Assembly (NCBI GenBank): GCA_951812925.1
Contig: OX638370.1
Coordinates: 114,714,897-114,778,896, forward strand
DNA from: Calliopum simillimum
Lineage: Eukaryota; Arthropoda; Insecta; Diptera; Lauxaniidae
DNA: 64,000 nt
Direction of reading: 5' to 3'
The notes below the pieces were generated by a model. It was not told where the DNA came from. It ran no database searches and saw only the letters and a list, made by a program, of their open reading frames with translations. Below, piece by piece: positions 50,090 to 60,614 of this stretch (its first letter is position 1; each line of letters begins with the position of its first letter). Position numbers and translations under genes: made by a program.

Positions 50090-50885
50090 ATACTTGAAGC
50101 TTAACGAAAGAATATTTGCATTGAAAAATTGTTATTATTATTATAAGTAATTATTGTCATTTTAAAATGATCATAACTTTTTAAAGAAAAATTATACTAG
50201 ACCACTTCATTGCTCATTTTGAAGACAGAAATTAGTAACAATTTTAGAAAAAACAGTCATGTAAAGATTTTTAAAAGATTGGAATTTATGTACCAAAATA
50301 GCAACATATTTCGTTTTTGGATCAAAACTTCTTGAGAAGATAATGTTGGCCTAGTCTTTCCCTACATAAGTATGCACAATAACATTTCCAAAATCAATAG
50401 TTTCAAAGTTAATAGTATCGCCGGTGGCCAAATTTTGACCATTTTCCTAAAGATAGATACATTTTTGTAAAAAAGAAAGTCAGAATATTAAGTATTGACA
50501 GAATTCAATACTCGTAGTAACCTTTTTTGGATGCAGATGGCTTAGTGTATCCCAAAATGGAATCACATAAAAATTGGTGTAGTGGCTTAGCCGTGGTAGC
50601 TAGCGTATTTCATTTTGGGAGAGAAGCACCCTCTACTAAAAAAAAAGGTTATTAATCTCTCTCAAAAATCCGTTTATCTCCATTCCAAATTAGCCGAGAT
50701 AACCTATTTTCTCTTTAGGCGCATGACACCACTCGGATATAAATTTTTCTTAAGCTTTCTTCCTCAGGGCTTAGCATATTAAGGCATAAGAACCTGTGTT
50801 AAATTTCAGCCGTGACAGAGTATTATCAAACCGCATCTCACTGCAAAATTGCACTAAGCTCTGTGCAGAACTGCAGTTCATAAGT
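50090..50885. other. Downstream of A3, nothing recognised
   Basis: AT-rich sequence. I find no AATAAA close after A3, only weaker AT words. No element ends. Confidence 0.4.
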
Positions 50886-50899
50886 ATCGAAAATATTAA

Positions 50900-51730
50900 A
50901 CAATTCGAAAAAACCGATGAAAGTCCAAAAGTATTGAAAAACGTCCAAAATATCGGTAAAAATCAAAAGTATCGAGAAATGCCCAATACATTGGCAAAAG
51001 TCCAAAATTATCGAAAAACATCCAAAATATCGATAAAAATCAAAGTGTATCGAGAAACTTCCAAAATATCGATAAGAGTTCAAAAGTGTCGAAAAACATC
51101 CAAAAGTATCGATAAACATCCAATTTATCGGTAAAAGTCCCAAAGTAACGAAAATCATCCAGAATATCGGTAAAAGTTCAAAAGTATCGAGAAACATCCA
51201 AAATATCGGTAAAAGTCCAAAAATATCAAAAATCATCCAAAATATCGGTAAAAGCCAAAATTATCGAAAAACATCCAAAAGTATCGAAAAACATCCAAAC
51301 TATCGGTAAAAGTCCAAAAGTATCAAAAATCATCCAGAATATCGGTAAAAGTCCAAGAGTATCGAGAAACATCCAAAGTATCGGAAAAAGGTTCAAAGTA
51401 TCGGAAAACATTCAAAATATCGGTAAAAGTCCAAAAGTATCGAGAAACATTCAAAATATTGATTAATGTTCAAAAGTATCGAAAAATATCCAAAGTATCG
51501 GTAAAAGTCCCAAAGTATCGAAAAACACCCGAATCATCGGTAAAAGCCCCAAAGTATCGAGAAACATCCAAAATATCGATAAAACTTCAAAAGTATTAAA
51601 AAACATCCAAAATATCAGTAAAAGTCCAAAAGTATCGAGAAACATCAAAAATATCGATAAAAGACCAACAGTATACAAAAACATCTAAAATATCGGCAAA
51701 GCTCCAAAATATCGAAAAACATCCAAAATG
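50900..51730. repeat. Satellite array, unit about 38 bases
   Basis: About 20 units, each two half-units: TATCGAAAAACATCCAAAA and TATCGGTAAAAGTCCAAAAG, with small changes. The unit is not a multiple of three. The repeated 'FGLLPIFWMFLDTF' frames on the minus strand therefore recur in cycling frames and are artefacts. The ACATCC word is shared with the array at 30610-30830. Confidence 0.9.
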
Positions 51731-51734
51731 TCGA

Positions 51735-53290
51735 TGCAGAACGTAAACAGAGTGCAACGAAACAGGTTTTTGCAAGCAAGAGAAAGACAACAACAACAAA
51801 ATTGCTCCCACTCCACTGTCTCATTCACTTTCTCAACAACACAGCATAACACTGTGGGTGCTGTTGTTGTTTTAATTGTATGGGAAACTTTGATCCTGTT
51901 TTTAAATGCCTTAATGTCAATTTATGAGGATAATTTTTGGTTTTGTGCATTCTACACCACAGTACCTTTCATAAAAAAAAATATCGAAAATCGGTTGAAT
52001 GGTTAGCTCGCAAAAGGGAGGCAAAAAAAACTGTTCACGTATTAATATAAAGATAGGCAGTTCAAACATTTTTTACGAAAATGAAGGGGGAGCAAATAAA
52101 ATCACAATTTTGCACATCTCGTTGTTGCTCTAATTTCCATTGATTCCTTTTATTTTTATTTCTCTCCACTACTTTTGTAACTCTCCAATTTTCTTCTCCT
52201 ACGATCACTTTGATATGAATATTGGTCTACCACCCCCTCTGCCGCGTTTTACTGCTTTTTCAAGACAATGCATCGCGTCACAAGTCAATGAAAATAGTGA
52301 TTAAAAATTAATGAATTTCATTTCGAAACATTTCTCGACCCAACATTTTTCTTCGAATTTGACTACCAGTGACTTTTGCGTGTTTGCAAACTCAAATAAA
52401 ATTTTCACTGGAAAGGAATTTGGATTAAATGAGGCGGTGTTCGACGAAGAAAGGCCTTATTTGAAGTTAACTATGATTTTTTCTACAAGAAAGCCTTCGA
52501 AATGTTAAAGAAAAGCTGAAATGATTACATCGCATTTGAATGAAACTACGTTTTTGGATAAAATCTAATTTGACAAAATCAATTGTTTTCTACTTGATAA
52601 AACTGGGAATTTATTAGCCGCAACATTTTGTCTTTATTCCTCTTAAGCTAACAAAGAATTCTAAGCAGGTTTTGATCATATAATCAGTTTGAAAAAATGT
52701 ATCCCGCAAATGAAGGTTTAAACTTTTTGCAACTGTCAACGTGTGTGTAAAAAAATAAATCAATATTTCTAAATAAAAAATTTCCCATTATGAAGGTGAA
52801 TGGTAACCGCTACCTTGCTTTACTTAAAGCAATTTTTTGCAGATTGCATTTGCATAAAACTTTTTTCAAAAATACTCCTATTCTTTTGTATATCCATTGT
52901 TATTATATAAATTGTACAAAGTTATTGTTTTAGGCTCAGATTCAGTTCATTATTCATTGAAACGAATTTTTGTTTATAAATTTTAAAAATGTTATACACA
53001 CGAGTGCATTACACAATAGCTGAAAATAACTCATAGATATTCAACAAATTTAACTTTGTTGTTGTCAAATATCTACTCAAAATTTGGAGGACTTGTGTCA
53101 AGTTTTGAATAAAGAGTGTGTTGAAAAAAACTAATACACGCTTAAAGTTAAGTAAGACCTCAACTGTTCAATTTGAAAATTCTTAAAAATATGTGAATTT
53201 ATAAATATATCATAGAAATTCATTAAACAAATATTAATCGAAATTTATAAATCCATCCACCATTTCCGGGAATCCTGTCGCTTACGATTT
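51735..53290. other. Mostly non-coding; possible relic of a fifth family copy near 52.9 kb
   Basis: At 52904 a TATATAA, at 52942-52947 a TCAGTT, and at 52989 an ATG whose frame reads '..TIAENNS' before a stop, recalling the 'IVAEN.NAS' leader of A3. The flank at 52645-52690 also resembles the upstream flank of A3. No second exon is seen. Nothing else recognised. Confidence 0.25.
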
Positions 53291-53299
53291 TATAGTTGT

Positions 53300-53899
53300 T
53301 TCTGTTACCTTTTTGGAGGAGCTGGTTCATTTACGCTTGAAGTCAAACATGTCCTGGATAACTTTCCTGTGTTCTAGCGCCCAATATCTTTCCACAGGCT
53401 GGAGTTCTGAACAGTTGAGTGGGTTTTGCTTCCCGTGATACAAAATTTACATTATTATTTACATACCACTCAAAAGGCCTTTTTTCCATAGTGGAAAATC
53501 GGGCCAGAATAATGTAGAAATTCTGCTCTGTTATAGGAAACACAAAAGCCGTTTTCGAAGACACTACTTAATATAAATTTCTGTATTTATCCTTTCTGTT
53601 GTCACAAATGCTCAGCTTCTTTTGCCACAACTGCAAATGGCTTGCCACACAAGAAACTTCTTAGGGAATTTTGTTTGCTATTCTGTCCGGTATTGTTCCT
53701 GAATAATACCTCGTCCATCAGCCACATAAAAATCTTGACCCGGAAGTTGTAAAAAGTCTGCCAGCACATTGGTTTCATCGTCCATCATACAGCACGTAAA
53801 TTTTTCTATAAAATTAGACCTCAATTTTTTAGCTTCGATTTTTTTGGACACAGGATAAGTTATGGCTGAAAAGTGTGCATACGTTTTTTTTCGACACAA
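53300..53899 (-). pseudogene. Decayed Tc1/mariner-superfamily transposase
   Basis: In order on the minus strand: 'CRKKTYAHFSAITYPVSKK', 'MMDDETNVLADFLQLPGQDF' (first acidic residue in DDE-T), 'KFLVWQAICSCGKRS', 'LFWPDFPLW' (second Asp) and, in another frame, 'NCSELQPVERYWALEHRKV' (catalytic Glu). This is the pattern of IS630-Tc1-mariner DDE transposases. There are several in-frame stops and at least one frameshift before the last block. The C-terminus is cut off near 53300 and the N-terminal DNA-binding part is absent, so only the catalytic half survives. Confidence 0.75.
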
Positions 53900-53917
53900 C
53901 CTTTAGTATATGTTTTT

Positions 53918-55795
53918 AGGGCTGTTAAATTCTTACTGATACTTTCGCATCACGTTCTACATCATGACAGAATATCCCATGAATATTTTCAGATTTTTAA
54001 ATGCATTTTTAAAAGGCAAAAATATTGTATATTTTTATTATTTTTAGCATTAATTATAAAATGTTGTCAAACAATATGAAAAATTTGTTTTAGAGTAACT
54101 TAAAACCACTCATTTTGTTTTTTTTTTTATAAATTTTAAAACCTACATATGTTCTAATATTGACAAAAAAAAAATGTTACCCCCCTTAAAAACCGAAAAA
54201 CTGCTTTGAAAAGGCAAACTTTAACGATTTTTCACAGAAAAAAGTCATCGTGCTTTAAATGAAATGAACATTTTTTAATTTACAAGATTTCATTTGAAAG
54301 AACTTTTAAAAACCTTCAAAACAAGACGTGTTAAGACTTTTTTGGGAGAGCAGGCTCGATGATATAACGTTTGAAACATAGTGATGAAGCCCCGTGAAAG
54401 GCAAAACGCTTTTTTACTCAAGAGGCATCTTACGAATTAAGTGCACATGGCATAAAATGCTTAGAATCATCCAAGGAACAAGTGTGCATTTTTCTTATTT
54501 ATTAAAAATGTAACAAATTTTTTCTAAAAAAAAAAAAATTCCAAAAAAATTTTCAAGAATTCCTTGAATGATTTTAAGCATTTTACGCCATGTACACATT
54601 TCATTTGAAGCACGATGACTTTTTTCTTTGAAAAACCGTTGAATTTTGCCTTTTTAACCCTTTCAGGACCGTAAGAATTGGGAGCTTATGCAACCATGTT
54701 AGCTATTTATAATTGGCGTTCAGAAAACATATTTTAAAATAAAAATTCAAAAAATTTTAACGGTTTTTCTGGAATTTTCTGGGACATACATATGTGTCCC
54801 TATGGTCGCTAAGGGAGACTTTTTTCCCATACATTTTTATATGGGGAAAATATGCCCTTATTTCAAAGGGTGATAACTCGGAAAGCAAGGGTCCAATTGA
54901 AAAAATTTGAAGGTGGTTTGATAGGTAAAATTAGGGCTATGTGATGCCATCAAAAGAATTAAAATAAACCATCTCCTGGAACTACAATGCAAGATTCAAA
55001 ACAGCGCTTTCTCAGCATCAAGCACGGATATCTCGAAATCCTGAAGTGTATTTGCAATTCAGTGTCAAAAAGTACGTTACAGTACATGCCTATGTCTGCT
55101 AACAAGAAATTTTTTTATTTTGATTGCCTGTGAAATTGGTGAAATTGTAGTACAAAAAAGAGTCGAAAAGTTACCCTTTGCGACCATAGGGACACCGGTG
55201 TCCCATTTTGAATTTTATGATTTATCAATATACTAAACTTAAATAATGGTTCAATTAATATATAAAACAACAATTTACTAACCTGACAACAATTATTTCA
55301 CACTATAATATGATTAAAAACACTTTAACACCTACATATTCTGCTGTAAAGTATAGCAATATTTCACCACTCAAACGGTCACATTAGAATGATCATACAA
55401 AAATAACGGTTCTTCTGATGGTGTTGCCAGATTAAATATAAATGAAGGAAGCTTTTAGAAACTGACCAATGTCAAAATAACATATATTGGTTTCTTAATT
55501 ATTTAAATATAATTTATTTTTGTCTTGGGACACCTATGTTCCTATAGTCCTGAAAGAGTTAAAGCAGTTTTTCGTTTTTTAAGTGGGGTATATTTTTTAT
55601 TTTTCTTTTTATCAATATTACAACATAGGTTTTAAAGTTCATTAAAAAACAAACAAAATGAATGTTTTTAATTTACTCTAAAACAAATGCATTTAAAAAT
55701 CTAAAAAAATTCATAAGATGTTCTGTCATGATGTAGAACATGATGCCAAAGTATCAGCAAGTAGTTGGAAAAAAAATTATTTTTAAACATCCCTA
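53918..55795. mobile_element. hAT-like foldback element H1, with nested piggyBac-like MITE
   Basis: Flanked by the 8-base repeat ATGTTTTT (53910-53917, 55796-55803). The ends are AGGGCTGTT and, complemented, AGGGATGTT. The arms pair from end to centre, for example ATCATGACAGAATAT-type text near 53960 with 'GTTCTGTCATGATGTAGAAC' near 55720, and 'AAAGTCATCGTGC' with 'GCACGATGACTTT'. An 8-base duplication and AGGG ends fit hAT. Its own sequence is about 970 bases; the rest is P2. The right duplication ends three bases before the A4 TATA box. Confidence 0.82.
54658..55558 (-). mobile_element. piggyBac-like MITE, copy P2, nested in H1
   Basis: Ends CCCTTTCAGGACC and TCCTGAAAGAG, with TTAA on both sides (54654-54657, 55559-55562). 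901 bases; it aligns with P1 in reverse. Palindromic words: ACATACATATGTGT (54784), GGGACACCGGTGTCCC (55190-55206) and GGGACACCTATGTTCC (about 55528). Removing it restores 'GCCTTTTTAAAGCAGTTTTT', which pairs with the other arm of H1, so it entered after H1. Confidence 0.9.
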
Positions 55796-55806
55796 ATGTT
55801 TTTGCC

Positions 55807-55845
55807 TATATATGTCTGACACTAAATAGAGATTCTCTATCAGTT
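55807..55845 (+). promoter_or_regulatory. Core promoter of A4 (TATA + Inr), cut off upstream
   Basis: TATATAT from 55807 and TCAGTT at 55840-55845, with the same 35-base spacing. The hAT-like element ends three bases upstream of the TATA box, so all native upstream sequence is about 1.9 kb away. Confidence 0.7.
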
Positions 55846-56289
55846 TGTGTAACGCGATTAAATCATAATGAAAGTTGTAGTCGTATTTTTTGTTTTTATC
55901 CTTGTGGCTGAAAATGTTTATGCCAGTGTCGAAAGTTTTTCAAGGGAAGCATTTCCGGAAGAGATAATCGTACCAGCAAATCTTAAGTCTGACATTCCAC
56001 CTGAGGTATTAGGAAATTATGGAAAAAGAGGGGTAAATGAGATTGATGTTATTTTCTTTTTATTCTAATACTTGATAGGTTTATTATTTTTTATTATATA
56101 TATTATTTTTTATAAATTTTTTGATAAACAATTCCTTATTGACTAGGCAATAATTAAGAAAATAACAAGTTAAAATAAAATTAACAACTAAAATGAATAT
56201 AGATTATTTAACAATTTCTAAGATAATAGCTTTGGAAGTGACATATTTGAATTATTAATTAAAGAGCATACCATTGCAGAGTGCAAAAT

Positions 56290-57412
56290 AGTCAATTGAT
56301 TCTTAAATAGATCCCTTGAGATCGATAATCTATGTCATGATTTATATTAATTTTATTAAATTCAACAAGAGCCTTTGTTATTGGTGCACTTAATGAATAG
56401 TTTGTTCTACATAATTGAAATGAAAACAATTCGCAGTGCCGGAAAGTTCTAATGGATAATATTGAGATTGGCCTATAATTTGACACAAGATTCTTATGGC
56501 CACTCTCGTGAATGGTGTCAATAAAAGCAGTTTTTCATTCAATAGCTTAAAATTTTAATTTTTGTGGCAAGGAGATCAAAACATGTGGCTGGGTTCCAAA
56601 GGGATAAAACATACTCACTCATAGCTCGCTGATCCTGTAAACGCATGGCATACCATATTGACAAATATCACAAACTTCTCGATAGAGTTTTGTTGACATG
56701 GGTAGCAGCACCTCTCTTGGTATATCGTGACAAGTTGTTTTGAGGTAGATGAATGGCGCTTCATAAGGATATTTTGTACCTTTTTGAAAACGCACTTTAA
56801 AGTAAAACCATTTTTCATTCTCATTTTCATCTAACAGAGGTCCTCTTTTTTCTTTATTTCCTCCTTAGCGGGTGAAACATGCAGAAATCTACAGTTGTTA
56901 CCATACTCAAAGGAACAGAAAACGATGTTTTTTTAGAACTTATAAAATTCCAAAATGACTTTGGATTAGATTTGATATTCGATCTGAATTTAAGAGTATA
57001 CTGTTTATACAGAAATTTGTTAAGAAAATTAAATTCCCTTGAATAATGAATACATGTATTTCACTCTATTGCTTTCATCATTCGTGACTTTAAATATTTT
57101 ATGAAATTTATTTCTAACAATCTTTAGCTTCTTAAAGTCTTTCGTATACCACGGTAATTTGTGAGTTCTTCTTGAAACAAGAAGAATATTATTTTTACAA
57201 ATAGATGAGAGATTTATTTCATAGTTTTCATAAAATGTAACCAAGTCACTACTATCAAAACCATAGCAGCAGTATATTGAACCAAAATTTATCTTATCTT
57301 TAACTAAAACTTCAATATCTGAGGAAATTGCACTCGCCAATATTACTTTCAACAAAGACCCGAGATGGCAGCCTGCCAGTCCCGTCCTACCAAGAGACTT
57401 ATTTTCTTTCAT
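56290..57412 (-). pseudogene. Non-LTR retrotransposon ORF2 fragment (Jockey/CR1-like)
   Basis: The upstream part (57412 down to 57029) has 'KLPWYTKDFKKLKIVRNKFH', the usual linker after the endonuclease domain. Further on (56486 down to 56292) 'SNYRPISILS' opens the reverse-transcriptase domain, followed by 'ALVEFNKININHDIDYRSQ'. The piece between does not read as a clean frame, and the catalytic YxDD part is not present. Truncated at both ends. It sits in the intron of A4, opposite strand. Confidence 0.65.
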
Positions 57413-57839
57413 AAGCGAAAGAAAATTTTAGCTTTGAATTTGTGTCGCATTGTGTTTCAAGTATCTCTATTTGGAGATAGTTTTGCACTTTTTCAACGAA
57501 AAACGGAATTAACAACAAAGAAACATTTTTAAATCTTCAAAAAGTCTATCGAACTCTATCTGCCAAGTGCTTCGTTCAACCATTAATTAAAGATCTTGCA
57601 GTAATTTTCCATCAGGTAACAGCTCAGTATTTTCTTTCTTCATTTCTAAAAATGTCTTTACCTCGCCTTTCCAGTTCCAAAATCTTTTCAAAACATCAGA
57701 GAATTATAGCCAGGGTTATCATGGATAAGGAACTTGCTTTTGGATTACAATTTCATCCTATTTAGTTAGCTTTAAATTTTAGAACCAAGATTTTCCCAGG
57801 CGAATAACATTATATTGATCCGCAATTTATTCGTTGTTC

Positions 57840-57912
57840 AACGTTTGGGCCGCAGATTGAAAGATAATGGGCCGCATGAGGCCCGCGGGCCGAGAGTTTG
57901 ACATGACTGCTC
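57840..57912. mobile_element. hAT-type terminal sequence
   Basis: 'GGGCCGCATGAGGCCCGCGG' followed by 'GCCGAGAGTTTGACATGACTG' is a GC-rich text found at the ends of some hAT elements (CAGTCATGTCAAACTC... when complemented); this is from memory. No partner end was found in the A4 intron, so it may be a broken copy. Confidence 0.4.
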
Positions 57913-58059
57913 TAAGGTAATACTTAGAAGATAATGATGTATATCAGTATCAGATATCGTAAAGGGACATTACACTTTAAGATACTTAACACATCACTGC
58001 TTCAAAAAACAAGATTCAAAAACTTAATCAATTTGTAAACAACATAGTTAATTTGTTTC

Positions 58060-58640
58060 AAATCTACACTTAAAAATCCATCAGGATAAGACTCCGCTAC
58101 GCCGCTGCAGCGCTGGAACACTTTTAGCACGTTGGGCGTGCACGTTGATGGCGACAAAAGCCAAGTTGGTACTTCTGCTGATAGCCAAGAGTTAATAATG
58201 ACGACCATGGGTTTCTGCTAATAGCCCGTGTTCACCGCTGCAGGCGAAGGTGAAAACGTCCACATGGAAAGCGACTTTCTAAAGTGTCAAGTTGATCATT
58301 ATTTTTAGCAATCTCTTGCAAATACACGTGAGCGAGACGGCAACACTACGAGGTCCAAACTGACATTTCCAACTATTAGAAAGCACCATTTCCCTCCGTT
58401 TGCCTACAAATTTGACGTACCCTACGTGCCCGTGCCCCTCGTGTGAGGTAGCACCAACGAGTGAGCTATTTAAGGTAGTATATTACGTGTCACGTGGGTA
58501 GTGTTGTCGTTCAACAATGAATTGCCTTTAATTTTGGGAGTTTGAGTTTACACAATTCCCCGCGTAAACGAATAACATAGATCTCATGGGGATGGTTATC
58601 ATAGCTACTTAGGAATGAGACAACACTCTTCTGTATTAAT
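58060..58640. other. Less AT-rich insert of unknown class in the A4 intron
   Basis: Base composition differs from the surroundings: CGCTACGCCGCTGCAGCGCT near 58093, CGTGAGCGAGACGGCAACAC near 58327. It may be an LTR or other inserted piece. No frame with recognised features, and no terminal repeats found. Confidence 0.3.
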
Positions 58641-58944
58641 AAAAGTCCATGCAATAATACATACACAGATTAAAATTTCCTTCAAAATATTGTTAAAAAT
58701 TTGGTTATATTGCTTACGTTGAGCTATTTGTCTCACATAAGCCAAATTTCAATGAAATGAAATTCGATTTAGAGACCACAGATAGCATGATTTCACAACT
58801 GATTACAATAGGCCTTACAAATGGAACAACAAAAGGAATTGATGTAAGAGCTCTTGTTTATGAAAAGAAATTTGGACAAAATGGCAAAAGAAAATACATT
58901 TGCAGTGGAAAGTATGGTCAAATCCTGAAAAGAAAGTAACATAT

Positions 58945-60610
58945 GGTAAGAAAATATAAAAAATAAATTTGCTAAAGTTTGAAGAAATTGAATATTACTT
59001 TGATAATTTAATATCATTTCCTGGATAAATCATATGATATTTCTGACAAGCCAAATGCAAAGCTAAACGTATGCATGCTAAGCAAAGACTACCTAAATTA
59101 GAATACGAAGCAAGTGTGGTATTACAGTGAAGGATTAAAAGTAACTGAAGAGTAACGCTCTCAGCAGACTTACCAAAGAAAAGAGCGCACTAAATCCTAT
59201 AAGACATGTGCCGGAAAAGACATGCTCATAAACTTAAGTAACTCTGGAGAGCACACTGAGCACATTTTAGCCTGGTTGCTATAAAAAGCTCTTTTGTTAA
59301 CAGCTGTTGTGTGGTTTGGTTGGGCTCCATTTTTTTTAATTTTTTTTTGTAAATTTTATTTTGTTGCCTCGAAAAATGTAGGTTATTGTGTTATGTGTTA
59401 CGGGAAAAGACAATGTCAGCACTTGAAATTTTTTAACGCTATAAATGGGATACAATTTTGGATGTAGGCAGATAAAATTAAAATTGTATGCAGAAAGAAA
59501 AGCAGTTAAGGTAAAAATAGAAAATGTATGTAAGATAAGGAAAAAAAATTTTTAATATCAAGAAATGAAAGTAATGAAAATCAGTATAGTAAAATAAATC
59601 GGAAATCTTTTTTGAAAAATTTTTATTAACACAAACGTTAGGGCAGTTCCAAAAGAATGAATACCTACATTCGACTGACACACAGTGGGGTATTAGATAC
59701 CAAAACACGCTATTAATTCATCCAGACTATTGAGGGTTATAATAACTTATTTTTTTAGTTAATTATGCATAAAAAAGTAGAAAACTTATGCAGTTGTACA
59801 TTATGTAGTGAAATTTTTTTTTAATAGCAATAAAAAACGGATATTGAAAATTGTCATCAAATTTTTTACGCATCATTCTGAAGTTTTAAGAATTTCTGTC
59901 TTTGGTGAATCCTAATGAAATTTTTTGGAGAATATTTTTGTAGAACATTTTAACCCATTTTAACCAATTTTTTGGAAAAAAGGGTCAAAAAGACCCATAA
60001 AAACAGGATATAATGGGTTAAGATGCAATAGAAAATTGTTTCTTGTATGATTTTATGATAAACTTATGAAAAACAGTTTTTCCAAGATGTAGTTTAAGAG
60101 TTTTACAGCAGGCCGAAATATCGAAAATATGTTTTCTTTTGGTTTTTTATCTAAAACAACAATATATGAATGATTTTAAATTCGAGATATAATATTTTTA
60201 TATACCTTGACTCAAGACAAAAAATTTGATATATCGGATTACTAATCCTGAGCGTTTTTTAAATCGTAATAAAATAAAAACTGTACTAAGCCGAGATTTT
60301 GCATAAAACGTCGCTGAGCGACCTCTTAATGACCTTAAAAAATTTTTAAAATTTCAGCGTACTTTATTGACACCCTCTGCAGATTTTTGGAGGTAATTAT
60401 CTGTCTATATGTCTGTATTTAACTTTTTATTTATTTTTTGCTCCAATTTCATACATATTGGACATGTCAGTTTGCCTTAAAAAAATTAAAATTTCTCACA
60501 GCCGCGTAAAAACCCGCAACCTTTTTTTTCATAAAAAATAACTTCAATTTCTACTCTTTATTAATATCAAAACATTTTTGTTTGAGCTCACTTTTGGAAC
60601 GACTATATGT
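58945..60610. other. AT-rich non-coding DNA; one possible tiny TTAA-flanked insert
   Basis: At 59954-60017 a 64-base segment begins CCCATTTTAACC and ends ATATAATGGG between two TTAA sites, with a GGGTCAAAAAGACCC palindrome inside. It could be a minimal piggyBac-like relic, but the case is thin. Nothing else recognised. Confidence 0.35.
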
Positions 60611-60614
60611 CTAT

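Larger units (their letters stand above)
55868..58939 (+). pseudogene. A4: broken MBF2-like family copy
   Basis: Exon 1 is 55868..56032 (MKVVVVFFVFILVAENVYAS leader, donor GGG|GTAAAT). Compared with A3 it lacks the 'RTNGTASLLKAES' block in frame. Exon 2 is 58697..58939 and reads 'KFGYIAYVELF', then 'NGTTKGIDVRALVYEKK' and a basic tail. Relative to A3 its start aligns residue for residue, but the two bases before it are AA instead of AG, so the acceptor is lost. The 2664-base intron holds a LINE fragment (56290-57412), a hAT-type end (57840-57912) and other inserted DNA; the other copies have 56-72 bases. With the promoter insertion, this is most likely a pseudogene. A distant alternative acceptor cannot be excluded. 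Confidence 0.8.

Noticed and set aside
50900..51730. CRISPR-like spacing of short repeats
   Set aside because: There are no unique spacers between the repeats, no cas genes, and the window is clearly eukaryotic; it is a satellite.
50838..51811. Repeat protein-like frames with FGLLPIFWMFLDTF on the minus strand
   Set aside because: The DNA repeat is about 38 bases, not a multiple of three, and the frames are broken repeatedly; no start or splice context.
59160..59185. Match to the 37.1 kb exon (CTCAGCAGACT text)
   Set aside because: Only about 15 bases are shared and there is no extension; taken as chance.
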